Shown: positions 5,809-5,863 of the stretch, one piece after another
How positions within the stretch are numbered: the first letter of the stretch is position 1
Layout of the letters: each line of letters begins with the position of its first letter
Source of the DNA: an uncultured Zetaproteobacteria bacterium
Lineage (GTDB): Bacteria; Pseudomonadota; Zetaproteobacteria; Mariprofundales; Mariprofundaceae
Reading direction: 5' to 3'
DNA: 5,863 nt
Assembly: GCA_913056285.1 (NCBI GenBank)
Contig: CAJXNE010000130.1
Coordinates: 1-5,863, forward strand
Notes under the pieces: model-generated
Database searches by the model: none
What the model was told of the DNA's origin: nothing
The model's input: only the letters and a program-made list of their open reading frames with translations
Translations under genes and position numbers: made by a program

Positions 5809-5863
5809 AGGCTCGTAGCTCAGGGGTAGAGCACCACCTTGACATGGTGGGGGTCGGCGGTTC
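5809..5863 (+). tRNA. tRNA-Val (anticodon GAC), 3' end beyond window
   Basis: The cloverleaf can be laid out base by base. The 5' acceptor strand is AGGCTCG (5809-5815), followed by T8 A9. The D stem is GCTC (5818-5821) with GAGC (5829-5832). The anticodon stem is CCACC (5834-5838) with GGTGG (5846-5850), enclosing loop TTGACAT, so the anticodon at 5841-5843 is GAC, reading GUC and GUU valine codons. The variable loop is GGGTC, the 5' T-stem strand is GGCGG (5856-5860), and the T loop begins TTC at the window end. About 20 bases (the rest of the T arm, the 3' acceptor strand and any CCA) lie outside. All visible stems are perfectly paired, so the gene looks functional. Confidence 0.95.

Noticed and set aside
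1..5863. CRISPR array, insertion sequence, or phage/defence island
   Set aside because: No regularly spaced repeats, transposase motifs, terminal inverted repeats with target duplications, or defence-type domains are visible; the partial tRNA shows no adjacent integrase within the window.

Overview
The window is ordinary chromosomal DNA with all recognisable genes on the + strand. It holds the 3' half of nadE, a compact three-gene cluster, and the first three quarters of a tRNA-Val gene. Protein signatures, Shine-Dalgarno sites and a sigma70-type tRNA promoter suggest a proteobacterium of moderate GC content. Assignment below that level is a guess: a chemolithotrophic beta-, gamma- or zetaproteobacterium would fit, but nothing here proves it.

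Layout: (1) Positions 2-817 encode the C-terminal synthetase domain of a glutamine-dependent NAD+ synthetase; its start and amidase domain lie outside the window. (2) Positions 818-1017 are a 200-bp gap with no credible ORF but several inverted repeats, including a nested 844-932 pair, a hairpin at 935-957 and a short pair that could mask the ribosome binding site of the next gene. (3) Positions 1018-5690 form a probable operon. Its first gene is a membrane-anchored, single-domain glutamate synthase-like FMN/3Fe-4S protein. After a 3-bp gap comes an aldehyde dehydrogenase with all catalytic residues, and after a further 47 bp an FAD-independent (AlsS-type) acetolactate synthase-like thiamine diphosphate enzyme. 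(4) Positions 5691-5808 are a gap with a likely promoter for the following tRNA. (5) Positions 5809-5863 are tRNA-Val(GAC), cut by the window end.

How the genes may work together: each enzyme family is known, but the combination does not match a textbook pathway. No IlvN-like regulatory subunit, acetolactate decarboxylase, or glutaminase/GltD partner is present between nadE and the tRNA. One reading is that the ThDP enzyme makes or cleaves a 2-oxo acid-derived product, the dehydrogenase oxidises an aldehyde, and the membrane-tethered flavoprotein does an amino-acid or amine redox step linked to the membrane. That is inference; the sequence shows only co-orientation, tight spacing and intact active sites. 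This trio, its structured leader, and a short motif shared by two of its intergenic regions are the most interesting parts of the window.
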